The position numbers and the translations under genes were made by a program. From contig NZ_CP029642.1 in the NCBI RefSeq assembly GCF_003268655.1, positions 1,116,001 through 1,180,000 on the forward strand: a DNA stretch of 64,000 nucleotides, given 5' to 3'. Shown piece after piece: positions 27,739 through 36,820 of this stretch (position 1 is its first letter; each line of letters opens with the position of its first letter). Under the pieces are notes generated by a model. That model made no database searches. It saw only the letters and a program-made list of their open reading frames with translations, and had not been told where the DNA came from. Source of the DNA: Arthrobacter dokdonellae (GTDB lineage: Bacteria > Actinomycetota > Actinomycetes > Actinomycetales > Micrococcaceae).

Positions 27739-28719
27739 ATGAAAACCAAGCACAGACTTATGAGTCTGACTGTATCCTTTTCAGTTTTTCTCATGTTGGC
27801 AACAGGGTGCGCGAGTGGGGGCTCAACGTCGAGGTCGCCGGTAGTCCCCGAGATCTCAACGACCAGCGCGCAATCCACTAACCCACCTGCTCCTCCAAGT
27901 ACAATGCCCGACCTGATTGGGATTAACTATGATTCTGCAATAGCACAATTAGTACCCTACAACGCTCAAATCACGAAGATCACCAAGATCTCGCCACAGC
28001 CCCCCGGCACAGTCATTGCGCAGGAACCAGCTGCGGGAAATCCTTTTCAAACTGGAATAATTCTCACCGTTTCGACATCGGCTCCCATTGTTCCAGATGT
28101 CGTCAATTCAACCTTTCAAGACGCGGATCAAAGATTGAAGGGTTTGGGGTTTCAAGTGGTTGAAGTTCCGATACTTGATGGGCAGCGTGTTGATGGCCTA
28201 GTCCTAAAGCAGGACCCGCCGGCCGGCACGGCAAATGCGGGGCGGGTTACGCTGCAGGTCGTGAGACACCCAGTTGTCACCTATCTAAGTGATATGAATT
28301 ATGTTTCTTCCAGTGTTTACAGTTGGCAACCTGGTACGGGTAAATCAAACGGCGTTTCTTATGCCCATGGTATATTAGTAACGTTGGGGGGCGGCAATAA
28401 TCTTCTGACTGATTTTGATTTATCTCGAAACTACAGGGTACTTAATGGAACTCTAGGGTTGTCTGATAATGCACCAACTGATGCAGCCGTTATGGTCGAA
28501 ATCGTGGCGGATGGCCGCATATTAAAACATGTTACGTTGACTTTTGGAAAACCAATTTCGATAAATGAAGACGTAGCCGGTGTTCTAAGGCTAGGAATTA
28601 CGATGACAGCTACAGCCAAGGAAGCTGACGTTGTTTTGGGAGATTTTCAGCTTCTGGGTTTGCCGTCGGAGGTAAACCCAGCTCCGTCTGCGGGTTCCTC
28701 CACCGATCCAAATAATTAA
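27739..28719 (+). CDS. lipoprotein with two PASTA repeats and an NPCBM-like domain
   Basis: About 326 aa from the ATG at 27739, which has AGAGGTGA upstream; a GTG lies 9 bp earlier. The signal peptide ends in a lipobox-like LATGCASGG. Two PASTA repeats follow (MPDLIGINYDSAIAQL and VPDVVNSTFQDADQRL). The C-terminal domain (YRVLNGTLGLSDNAPTDAAV, then ISINEDVAGVLRLGI) resembles an NPCBM-type carbohydrate-binding fold. PASTA domains bind peptidoglycan-type ligands, so a wall-binding role is inferred. The gene is as AT-rich as its neighbour. Confidence 0.72.
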   Translation: MKTKHRLMSLTVSFSVFLMLATGCASGGSTSRSPVVPEISTTSAQSTNPPAPPSTMPDLIGINYDSAIAQLVPYNAQITKITKISPQPPGTVIAQEPAAGNPFQTGIILTVSTSAPIVPDVVNSTFQDADQRLKGLGFQVVEVPILDGQRVDGLVLKQDPPAGTANAGRVTLQVVRHPVVTYLSDMNYVSSSVYSWQPGTGKSNGVSYAHGILVTLGGGNNLLTDFDLSRNYRVLNGTLGLSDNAPTDAAVMVEIVADGRILKHVTLTFGKPISINEDVAGVLRLGITMTATAKEADVVLGDFQLLGLPSEVNPAPSAGSSTDPNN

Positions 28720-28871
28720 TTATGACCATCGCCGTCCCCTCGTATTTAGGCGTGATTGCGACCAACAGCGAGTAGATTTCGGATTCAATAGTTCTCGAAG
28801 TTGCGGAATCCGCGGGCGATTCGGCGGGTGGTTTACGGTGTGACCTATTCGAAGCCAGCGCCCGTCCTGGA

Positions 28872-28916
28872 CTCCGGACTGTGATGATCGACTTCTACCA
28901 TCATCACAGTCCGGAG
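28872..28916. terminator. perfect 17-bp stem-loop between converging genes
   Basis: CTCCGGACTGTGATGAT pairs with ATCATCACAGTCCGGAG across an 11-nt loop. It lies between the lipoprotein gene and the decayed integrase. It could be a bidirectional terminator or a recombination-associated hairpin; there is no T-tract. Confidence 0.65.
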
Positions 28917-28936
28917 CCCTGCGTACGGGCGTTGCG

Positions 28937-29625
28937 CTATTGCTTTCGGAAACCGTTGGTGTCACGAATGGTCAGGGTACTTGAGGGGAATACGAGGTCA
29001 AGGACCTTTTGTCGAACTGGATCGGCCTGGCGCCGGCGAAGCATCTCGAAGGCGAAGAGCGGCAGGAAGTAGCCTTGCCGTAAGTTCGCGCTCTTGGGGT
29101 GGTCCTGGATCTTGAGTCTGTTCTTGCCCCGAATGTCGATGATCGTTCGGCGGACGGTGACGGTCGGCTTCTCGGCCGCCAGATCGACGTCGGACCACCG
29201 GATGGCCAGCGCCTCCCTGATCCGGGTGCCGGTGGCCAGCGTGATGTCCATGACGTCGAGGATGTCCTTTTCGTGCAGTCCGTTCTGGCGTCCGGTTGGC
29301 TGCTGCCACCGGTAGACGTCGTGCGGAAGTTTAGCCACGTCGTCGATCGTGAGTGCCTGGTCTTCTTTGTTGCCGGTGGGGATGCGGGCAACTTCCCGAA
29401 GCGGATTGGCTGGGGCGGCTGTGTGGCGAATGACATCATGCGGGAGAGCAGCGTTTTGGACATTTTGGCTGTTGCCTTGCCGTGTTTGGTGCGCACGCTC
29501 TCGAGGAATTTGTCCAGGTGGAGACGTTGGCTTCGCGAATGGTGAGGTTGCCAACGCCGGTCAGGATGTATGTGTCTACGATTTCCCTGTAGCGCGGGCG
29601 GTATTGGTCGGCACGCTATCGTCCT
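28937..29625 (-). pseudogene. C-terminal part of a decayed tyrosine integrase
   Basis: Pieces in three frames read YRPRYREIVDTYILTG, HLDKFLESVRTKHGKATAKM and ANPLREVARIPTG, then ATGTRIREALAIRWSDVDL with the box I Arg. The frame ends at a stop in FRKQ where other integrases continue with Trp. The remaining catalytic boxes (H-x-x-R, H, Tyr) are missing. It seems to be the continuation of 32341-32605 with the DUF4062 gene lying between. Confidence 0.72.
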
Positions 29626-29726
29626 TACCAGGTCAGGTACTACTTCCGGGGACCATTGCCGATTCTCCTGTCGCAGAACGGCAACGGTACGCTTGCTGGA
29701 AAACGGTCGTTCAAAGGTGAGAATGG

Positions 29727-32108
29727 ATGCAGAAAGACATAAAGGAACTGGTCGTCTTCATTGCCTCGCCAGGTGACTTAGCCGATGAACGACAAATCAT
29801 CCGGTCAACAGGGGACGAACTGAATCATGCATTGTCGGCATGCGGGATTCGGCTTCGAGTTGTGGGCTGGGAGCTTACTATGCCGGGTTACGGCAGGCCT
29901 CAAGAGCGCATTAATCCGATGGTACGCGAATGTGACGTATTCATTGGACTCCTAAACAAGCGATGGGGGACGGCTACAGGGGAGCGTTCATCGGGCTTCG
30001 AGGAAGAATTCGAAATAGCCCTAGAGCGTCGAAGGAACGGAGAAGACGCCCCTGCCATTGGCATGTTTTTTGCCAACATCGACGAGGATTCGCTAGCCGA
30101 TCCCGGACCACAGCTTAGTCAGGTCATCGAGTTCAGAACCAAAGTCAAAGCTGAACGCATCGCGCTCTACGGCGAATTCTCTAATGCCGATCAACTTGGC
30201 AAGCGAGTTTCGAATTTCCTGCTCGAGCATGTCCTCCCCCTTGCTCTCGAGGCTGACTCGGGCCAATCGGCCTTGGACGCCACGGGTACTTCCACTCCAA
30301 GCAGAGGAGAGCTGCAAGCCACCTCAAATGACGGTGGAAGCGCGCCTCCGCCAAATGCGGCAGCTGAACAGCTTGCCGAAGTTTTGGGCGCTTTTACTTC
30401 CATAATGGCTGGAAAGAACAACGAAGGGCCCAAACTGGACATCGACCGTCTAGCGCTATTCGCTCGCGCATGTGAGCGCGACCCGGAACCGCTAGGGTCA
30501 CATCTTGCCAATCGGTTGTATGGTCGTCGGGACGATTTACAACTCACCGATCTTGAAGGCAGCATCTGGGTGCGGACCTTTTTCATCGATATAGGCCGCT
30601 CGACGTCGCCGGAAGAACGAACGATACCTGGATGGGCCATCCTAAATTTCGAGGGAAAGAACCGCCAAGACCGTGTGGAACGTAGATTGCTAGATTTCAC
30701 TCGGATCGATGACGAACGCGCTGTTCGGGGTGCGCTTAAAATTCTGACTAGTCTCAACCTGCGGCCACTGGCTCTTTGGCAACAGCCAGAAAATGCCACC
30801 GATTCAACAGATCTTGACGAAGTCCAGAAAGCCTGGATAGAGATTTTCGCGGCGCTCCCTGGAGCTGAAGCGGCATTCAACTATCTGGTTTCCCAATTTC
30901 GACCGGATGACATTTGGCTCGTACGGTCCTTGTCCCAACAACCTACAATCGGCGAATCCACCAAGGAGGCATTGCGCGCTTTTGAGGAGGCCGTAAACGG
31001 TGATTTCGCCAAACTTGCTTCATGGGCCCCATATAGCTTCGCCAAGAATGCGGACGCCATCTCTGAATACTTGGCCACTCACATCGATAGTTTGCCTTCG
31101 CGGCGCTTGGAATGGGTAGCCCGTTATGCGACCCCTCGCTTGCGTAGGGTCGCTGTCAGGAGACTTCTTACAGAAGGCGAACTCAAGGATACATTGCTCC
31201 GTGAAACGTTGGCTTGGAAGGATAGAGAGACTATTCAAATGTTGTCGGCGAAGGCCGCGAGCGATTCGGCCTTCGGAGAAGTGGCATTGGAAATCGTCAG
31301 CAACAGCAGCAATTCTCACAGCTTTCCGCAGGAACTAGAACCGCGACTGCTGGCAGCTCTGAGAACGACTGAACAGCTGCAGGCTCTCGTCGAATCATCC
31401 CCCTTCAACTATGAACACTGGCAAGCACTCACATTCAAGGAGGGTGAAGGCATGCTCGAAGAATCTCGGCAAATCCTAGACACAGACGCAGCGAGATGGA
31501 GGGGTCGGCTTGCACCTTTCTTGGGAGACAACCCGACGACCCTTGAATTCGTTGCAGAGAAAATTCGCGCAGCCGCCAGTGAGTGCATCGGAAATTACGG
31601 AGCGGGTGGCGAAGACGCGCTGAGGCTTGTTCGCCAACTGGACAGAGGTCAGTTAGTTGGCCCTTCTCGAGTCTTGGTTGCTCTTTCAAAAATCGCTCGA
31701 CCGGAATTACTACCGGCGATCCAAGAAGAATTGCCGGCCTTGGATGCATCTACTTTCGTAGACGTTGCTGAGGTAGCCATGGCATCGGACTTGGCCCCCG
31801 CTTTGGCCCGAGTTTGGAATACCGCCGAGACTTCCAACCTCCGCGAAGCTTCTCGGCAGTGGTTCCTTCGCCAGCCAGAACGAACCCACGAGGAGTTGCG
31901 GGAAGCCCTTCATTCTGAGAGCCCAGGTGAAAGGATGACCGCTCTAGATGTCTTGGGGACGAGATGTTCTAACGATGAGCTCAGGACCCTGCTAGTGGAA
32001 TATGTTTCCGGGCAAAGGCAGTATTGGTACAACGTGATTGCAGGCATCGACGAGATCCTGTATGGCCTGAAGGTAACCACGGATGAGGAAAGCCGTTCAG
32101 ATCCCTAG
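29727..32108 (+). CDS. DUF4062 plus helical-repeat protein, possible defence effector
   Basis: A 793-aa protein. The N-terminal 105 residues match the DUF4062 domain (VVFIASPGDLADERQIIRS, GYGRPQERINPMVRECDVFI, LNKRWGTATGERSSGFEEEF), found at the N-terminus of many STAND NTPases and anti-phage candidates. The rest lacks a P-loop I can see. It is rich in Leu/Ala/Arg helices resembling HEAT-like repeats. AGGTGAG precedes the ATG. The gene stands alone, opposite in strand to integrase fragments on both sides. A defence role is inferred from domain and location only. Confidence 0.75.
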   Translation: MQKDIKELVVFIASPGDLADERQIIRSTGDELNHALSACGIRLRVVGWELTMPGYGRPQERINPMVRECDVFIGLLNKRWGTATGERSSGFEEEFEIALERRRNGEDAPAIGMFFANIDEDSLADPGPQLSQVIEFRTKVKAERIALYGEFSNADQLGKRVSNFLLEHVLPLALEADSGQSALDATGTSTPSRGELQATSNDGGSAPPPNAAAEQLAEVLGAFTSIMAGKNNEGPKLDIDRLALFARACERDPEPLGSHLANRLYGRRDDLQLTDLEGSIWVRTFFIDIGRSTSPEERTIPGWAILNFEGKNRQDRVERRLLDFTRIDDERAVRGALKILTSLNLRPLALWQQPENATDSTDLDEVQKAWIEIFAALPGAEAAFNYLVSQFRPDDIWLVRSLSQQPTIGESTKEALRAFEEAVNGDFAKLASWAPYSFAKNADAISEYLATHIDSLPSRRLEWVARYATPRLRRVAVRRLLTEGELKDTLLRETLAWKDRETIQMLSAKAASDSAFGEVALEIVSNSSNSHSFPQELEPRLLAALRTTEQLQALVESSPFNYEHWQALTFKEGEGMLEESRQILDTDAARWRGRLAPFLGDNPTTLEFVAEKIRAAASECIGNYGAGGEDALRLVRQLDRGQLVGPSRVLVALSKIARPELLPAIQEELPALDASTFVDVAEVAMASDLAPALARVWNTAETSNLREASRQWFLRQPERTHEELREALHSESPGERMTALDVLGTRCSNDELRTLLVEYVSGQRQYWYNVIAGIDEILYGLKVTTDEESRSDP

Positions 32109-32286
32109 CGGAGAAGAGGAACCTGAGAATGATCTGAAAGTGGCGTTGGCCGCCCGGGGATCGTATTAGGCGGTCTGGTCATAGCTCTTTTGGGAATTCC
32201 TGGCGGAACGAAATCGTCAAGTTTCGGCTAAGAATTTTCGGGACAGAGTGACAAAACGGAGGTCTGCTGACTCCTGTCCCTGAACC

Positions 32287-32304
32287 AAGCGAAGCGCTTC
32301 GCTT
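32287..32304. repeat. perfect 18-bp palindrome
   Basis: AAGCGAAGCGCTTCGCTT is its own reverse complement. It lies between the DUF4062 gene and the integrase N-terminal remnant, close to where the inserted segment seems to end. Confidence 0.6.
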
Positions 32305-32340
32305 ACAAACTCAATTGCGGCTAGCTGTTTTGATGCGCCA

Positions 32341-32605
32341 CCGTTTTGGGGCCGCTCGTCCCAGGTCTTCGAATTCCAGCCACCAGAACTTGGCGAGTTC
32401 GCTCATGACCATGTCAGGGCTGAACACGTCGTCGGTGGCGGGAGTATCTCGTTGAACTTGGACAGGAGGGCGGCTTCAGCCTGTGCCCCGGTTGGCCCGG
32501 TCATTTGGTACATCCGGGGCTTTCAGTCGTAGCCGCGCATGGTTGCCCGGTCCCGCCATGTGGTCGGGCCGAGCTTTCGGCGGGTAATTCTTCCCAGGTC
32601 CCGAG
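32341..32605 (-). pseudogene. N-terminal part of a decayed tyrosine integrase
   Basis: Reads RDLGRITRRKLGPTTWRDRA and GPTGAQAEAALLSKFNEIL, then after a frameshift SPDMVMSELAKFWWLEFEDL. This is the arm-binding and early core-binding part of an actinobacterial integrase. It has a stop after MRGYD. It follows the excisionase at 32618-32839 in the normal order, and its C-terminal part is at 28937-29625. Confidence 0.72.
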
Positions 32606-32617
32606 TGGCGTTTTGCC

Positions 32618-32839
32618 CTAGCCAACGGGGTCTTCTGTTGTGGCGAGCCACGCGTTGAAGTCCGTGCGGCGGATGCGAAGGTGGCGCCCGATCCTGTGGG
32701 CCCTCGGTCCCGCGTGCTTGACGCGCCACTGGTAGAAAGTCTGCTCGGGGATCTGCAGCTCATGGCAGATCTCCTTGGGCGTCATCCACTCATCGACGAA
32801 ACCATGGGTGGACGGTGCGTGGTCTGTCTGCTCGGTCAT
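32618..32839 (-). CDS. excisionase-like HTH protein, second copy
   Basis: A 73-aa protein from the ATG at 32839, with AGGAGAA upstream. It shares PKEICHELQIPEQTFYQW and RIGRHLRI with the excisionase at 17204-17419. It still looks intact although its integrase is broken. This implies a second integrative element, or a duplicated int-xis end. Confidence 0.85.
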   Translation of the reverse strand: MTEQTDHAPSTHGFVDEWMTPKEICHELQIPEQTFYQWRVKHAGPRAHRIGRHLRIRRTDFNAWLATTEDPVG

Positions 32840-33084
32840 CGAATTCTCCTGTTTAGTGTTGGTCTTCCCCCTTCCATGGTGCAAAGACAGTGAAACTACA
32901 TGACTTCCGTTGGCATGTCGGACGGACGACGGCGGCCGACTCGCCTGGGGCCGGTCACGTGCCGGCGGTCCCCTGCAACATCGGTCGCCCGCTGTGGATA
33001 GCGGGGTTCCCGATCATGGCTACGTCGCCATTCTCGACGGTGGTACCGCCAGTCTTGATCCTTGACTCCGGAGACCGTAACGGC

Positions 33085-33345
33085 ATGACTACAAGGGAAC
33101 GGATGCAGTTGGATCAGGCGACTGCGAAGATGGACAAACATGGAAGCGTAGAAGTGCGCAGGATTGGCCTTGAGTTGCTGATGATGCAGGTCGTGTTTCG
33201 CGAACTGATAAAGCCTTTTGGCTTCTTGAAGCGTTCAAGGGGCCGGAACATACTTGAAGAACTCCCGAGTAGCGGATTGGAGAACCATGGCGGACCAGGA
33301 ATCGCCCGGTGCAGGCGACGAGGCCAGGCGCACGCCTCAAGGTGA
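33085..33345 (+). CDS. small hypothetical protein upstream of the XRE regulator
   Basis: An 86-aa open frame starting MTTRERMQLDQATAKMDKHG. The first 60 residues look coding (RIGLELLMMQVVFREL), but the last part overlaps the regulator gene by 59 bp in another frame. No family is recognised and no strong ribosome-binding site is seen. Confidence 0.3.
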   Translation: MTTRERMQLDQATAKMDKHGSVEVRRIGLELLMMQVVFRELIKPFGFLKRSRGRNILEELPSSGLENHGGPGIARCRRRGQAHASR

Positions 33346-33760
33346 GCTTGCTCGAAAGCTTCACCTCTTGCTCGACGTCGCTGTCGCGGAGAGAGGGGAG
33401 GCACTGACTTTTCCGGAAATTCGTGCGGCGATGACGGTTCGTGGGGTGGGATTGTCCAGGGCGCGGTGGTCCTACATGAAGGATGGCAATGGGCGACTGG
33501 TCCAGGACCGGCCGCTGTTGACCGCGCTGGCTGACTATTTCAACGTGGATCCCGAGTATTTGCTCAGTGTCGAGGACATAGAAACTCCTGAGATGGTCGG
33601 CCGGCAGTTGGAGTTCGTGAAGTCGCTGCGGGCCGCCAGGGTCAAGTCATTTGCGGCCAAGACACTTGGGGATGTTTCGCCGGAGACATTGGAGATCATT
33701 GTTGAATACCTGGATCAGGATATTGCCCTGCACCCTAGGGGAGGGTCGGCCGTCGATTAA
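33287..33760 (+). CDS. XRE/EspR-like DNA-binding regulator
   Basis: A 157-aa protein from the ATG at 33287 (MADQESPGAGDEARR). It has a helix-turn-helix in the first half (LTFPEIRAAMTVRGVGLSRA) followed by ALADYFNVDPEYLL, as in EspR-like regulators, and an acidic C-terminal helix pair. Such proteins are common small regulators in actinobacterial mobile islands. Its 3' end overlaps the convergent wHTH gene by 26 bp. Confidence 0.75.
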   Translation: MADQESPGAGDEARRTPQGELARKLHLLLDVAVAERGEALTFPEIRAAMTVRGVGLSRARWSYMKDGNGRLVQDRPLLTALADYFNVDPEYLLSVEDIETPEMVGRQLEFVKSLRAARVKSFAAKTLGDVSPETLEIIVEYLDQDIALHPRGGSAVD

Positions 33761-34073
33761 GGAGATAGTCCTGATGGGCATCCAATAGTTCCTTGATGCG
33801 GTTTTCAGCCACCGAATAGCGTGGTGACCTGCCGTGCCGGCGGCCCTGAACGATGTCCACGACGATGGCCCCCGTTTTTTCAAGCGCGATCAGGTGCTGG
33901 GCAACGCTTGCCTCGCTGGCACTGACGGCATCCACGATGTCCCCGCGCGGCACCGGCCCACTTCCCTCCAGATACCGGATGATTTCGAGGCGGGCCCGAT
34001 TGCCGAACGTCTCCATTGACGCTTCCACATCGGCCGTCCAGGCCAGGTCTACCGGGTGCGTGATCTTAGGCAT
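33735..34073 (-). CDS. ArsR-like winged-helix regulator
   Basis: A 112-aa winged-helix protein (GNRARLEIIRYLEGSGPVPR, SASEASVAQHLIALEKTGAI). There is no obvious metal-binding cysteine. It is convergent with, and overlaps, the XRE-like gene. It lies among island genes, so it probably regulates mobile-element genes. Confidence 0.78.
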   Translation of the reverse strand: MPKITHPVDLAWTADVEASMETFGNRARLEIIRYLEGSGPVPRGDIVDAVSASEASVAQHLIALEKTGAIVVDIVQGRRHGRSPRYSVAENRIKELLDAHQDYLLNRRPTLP

Positions 34074-34491
34074 GGTTCAATTCTGCACCTTTTATCCACA
34101 GAATGACATAGTAGGGGTTGACATTGGGAAACCGTGAGCTGACACTGGTTTATATCCTCTCTGGGGTTCTGGTGCGCAACCGGGATCCATACCATGGCCG
34201 CAATGCCGTCGCTCCATTTAGACGGTGTGGTGGCCTACCCCAATAATGTGCAGTTTCTCGTGAACGAAGACGACGATGGTCTCTTACCCGTCAGCTCGAA
34301 GGCCCCACCGCAAAGACCAACTTCCGGGCGATTTCAGGCCCGGTTCCCAAGCTCCAGGACCCCGGACACGGTCGGATGACGGGTTTGGGTGTTTATTGAG
34401 TTTCCGGGGTTTCTTCTTGCTGGAACCCTGTTAATTTTGCCCATTCTTCGATATAATAGATTAAGGAAAATACCTCTATTGGAAGGGTGAA
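34074..34491. other. intergenic stretch before the 757-aa transposase
   Basis: No convincing gene is seen. TTGACA at 34118 and TATAAT at 34452 are promoter-like hexamers, but neither has a well-spaced partner. The last 110 bp are AT-rich and should contain the left end and promoter of the transposase element; clear terminal repeats could not be fixed by eye. Confidence 0.45.
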
Positions 34492-36765
34492 ATGATGGGT
34501 CTCATGACTGCTCAACGTCCTCTTCCTGTGGCGATGGCTTCCGGTGCTGTGAAGCTGGGCCTGGCCGGGGAACTCGTGAGCGACGCCGATGGTGGCGGCA
34601 CTGTTTTTCTGCACGGACAAGCCTCGTTTTCCTGGGACGGCGGTGATGAGGCCGGCCGCCGTTGGGCAGCGGTGAGACTCGCGGCGCTTATGGCAGCCGG
34701 CGTCGCTGAGATCGCAGCGGCCTTTGATGTCACACCCACCACGGTGTGGCTGTGGAAGCAACTGCTGACTGAAGGCGGCATTGCCGCGTTGGTGCCGGAG
34801 AAGAAGGGTCCGAAGCGGGCTTCCCGGCTCACCGAGAGTGTCATCGCCCGGATCGTGGAACTGCGCAGCACCGGTTTGTCCCAGCAGGCCGTCGGTGACG
34901 CGGTCGGCGTCTCGGAGTTCAGTGTCCGCCGGGCCTTGAAAATCGCTGCCGAACAAGCCGCTGCTGACGCTGCGGAAACACCCACCGCCGATGAAGCTGA
35001 AGCCTTGGAACCAGCACAGCAGCCCGGGTTGCCGCTCCAGCCGGTCCCGGCACCTCGCGCAGCGGAACGTGCCGCCGCCGGACTGCTTGAATGCGCGGTC
35101 CCAGTGTTTTCCCCGGCCGCCCACATCCGGCACGCGGGATTGTTCCTGGCCTTCCCGGCACTGGAAACCACCGGCCTGCTCAGCTGTGCGAAGGAGGTGT
35201 ACGGGGCGTTGCCGAATGGTTTCTACGGCCTCGAGTCCGTCCTGATCGATGCCGTGCTGCGGGCGCTGGCTGGGGAAGCCCGGGCCGAGGGTGCCACCCG
35301 CTTCGACCCAGTGGAACTCGGACGCGTGTTGGGATTGGATCGGGCCCCGGAAGTAAAAACCATCCGCCGCAGAATCAGCCAACTTGCTGAGGCCGGCAAC
35401 GCCGGGGAACTGATCGCTGCCCTGGCCAAACACCACCTTGCCGGCACCGGCCCGGGCGGGGAGAACCTGGCCGCGATCCTCTACGTTGACGGACACGTGC
35501 GCGCCTACCAAGGCACGAAAAAGATCGGGAAAATCTACTCCACCCGGTTGAAGTTCCCGGTCCCGGCTACCGAGGAAACCTGGGTCACAGACGCCCAAGG
35601 ATCCCCCGTCTTCGTCGTCATGGCCAAACCGGGCGCGTCCCTGGCCGCGGAACTCCGCGGCCTGCTGCCGGAACTGCGCACAGTGGTCGGGGACGACCGG
35701 CGGGTATTGGTCGGCTTCGATAGGGGAGGCTGGTCACCGGCGTTGTTCAAGCACATGGATGCGGCTGGTTTTGACGTGCTGACCTGGCGCAAAGGCACCA
35801 CCAAAGACATCGAAGAGAAATTATTCACTGAGGTCTCCCACACCGACGACCACGGGGAAGAACGCAAATGGTCGGTCGCTGACACGATCGTTGACCTCCC
35901 CCTGGCAACAACGAAGAAAACCGGCGAAGTCTTCAGCATCCGCCAGATCAGCCGGATCGTGGGCACCACCGGTGGAGGCACACGGCAAATCCACATCCTC
36001 ACCACCGACCGTGACCTTCCCGCCGGGGAACTCGTGTATCGAATGGGCAATAGGTGGCGGCAGGAAAACCAGTTCCGCTACGCCCGCATGCACTTCGAGC
36101 TGGACTCTCACGATTCCTATGCCTCCACCGGTGACGACGAAGACCGGATGGTCCCCAACCCTGCCAAAGCGAAGGCGTACCAAAAAGTCGTGGCTGCCAG
36201 GAACCAGCACGCGGAGGCCGCCGCCATTGCCGATATCAACCTCATGGCGCTGAAAACTCCGGCAGAAGGCAGCAATGAACTAACCATCACGGTCACCAGT
36301 GCCATGCACAACCAAGTCATGGCACCGCTCTGGGAGGCAGAAACCGCCTTGATTGCTGCAGAGAAAGCCCACAAGAAGATCCCGGCGAAGCTGCGCCTCG
36401 GGGATCTGAACCCGGGCCAGCAAGTCTTGGATACCGAGGTCAAGCTGATCCACACCGGCATCCGCATGGCCGCCTACAACACCGCGATGACCATCGCCCG
36501 CGAGATCCGCACCAACACCGGATACAAACGCGCGAACCAGGAAGCCCACGCCCTCATGCGCCAGATGTTCAACCAGACCGGCGACATCGACACCACCAAG
36601 CCCGGCTACCTCACCATCACACTGGACCCCCTACCGACCAAAGCCAAAACCGCGGCCGCCGCCGAACTCTGCACCCACCTCACCAGCACCAAAACCCGCT
36701 ACCCCGGCAGCAGCCTCATCCTCAAATACGAGATCAAAACCAAGGCCCCGGCTCTCATCAATTAA
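34492..36765 (+). CDS. large transposase with N-terminal HTH domains
   Basis: A 757-aa protein preceded by GGAAGGG. Two helix-turn-helix units lie at about residues 60-140 (AEIAAAFDVTPTTVWLWKQL, SQQAVGDAVGVSEFSVRRAL), then an Ala/Pro-rich linker, then a DDE-like core with YVDGHVR (about 333), VGFDRGGW (about 408) and RWRQENQFRY (about 525). The C-terminus is helical. It matches long actinobacterial putative transposases of uncertain IS family. No inverted repeats were confirmed. Confidence 0.75.
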   Translation: MMGLMTAQRPLPVAMASGAVKLGLAGELVSDADGGGTVFLHGQASFSWDGGDEAGRRWAAVRLAALMAAGVAEIAAAFDVTPTTVWLWKQLLTEGGIAALVPEKKGPKRASRLTESVIARIVELRSTGLSQQAVGDAVGVSEFSVRRALKIAAEQAAADAAETPTADEAEALEPAQQPGLPLQPVPAPRAAERAAAGLLECAVPVFSPAAHIRHAGLFLAFPALETTGLLSCAKEVYGALPNGFYGLESVLIDAVLRALAGEARAEGATRFDPVELGRVLGLDRAPEVKTIRRRISQLAEAGNAGELIAALAKHHLAGTGPGGENLAAILYVDGHVRAYQGTKKIGKIYSTRLKFPVPATEETWVTDAQGSPVFVVMAKPGASLAAELRGLLPELRTVVGDDRRVLVGFDRGGWSPALFKHMDAAGFDVLTWRKGTTKDIEEKLFTEVSHTDDHGEERKWSVADTIVDLPLATTKKTGEVFSIRQISRIVGTTGGGTRQIHILTTDRDLPAGELVYRMGNRWRQENQFRYARMHFELDSHDSYASTGDDEDRMVPNPAKAKAYQKVVAARNQHAEAAAIADINLMALKTPAEGSNELTITVTSAMHNQVMAPLWEAETALIAAEKAHKKIPAKLRLGDLNPGQQVLDTEVKLIHTGIRMAAYNTAMTIAREIRTNTGYKRANQEAHALMRQMFNQTGDIDTTKPGYLTITLDPLPTKAKTAAAAELCTHLTSTKTRYPGSSLILKYEIKTKAPALIN

Positions 36766-36820
36766 ATCGTGATGTCCGGAGTCCTGAGCTCACGGTCCTG
36801 ATATTAGTGGTGAAGATGTC

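Noticed and set aside
34194..34379. 61-codon open frame before the large transposase
   Set aside because: No ribosome-binding site, no recognisable sequence, and it lies where a mobile-element end is expected.
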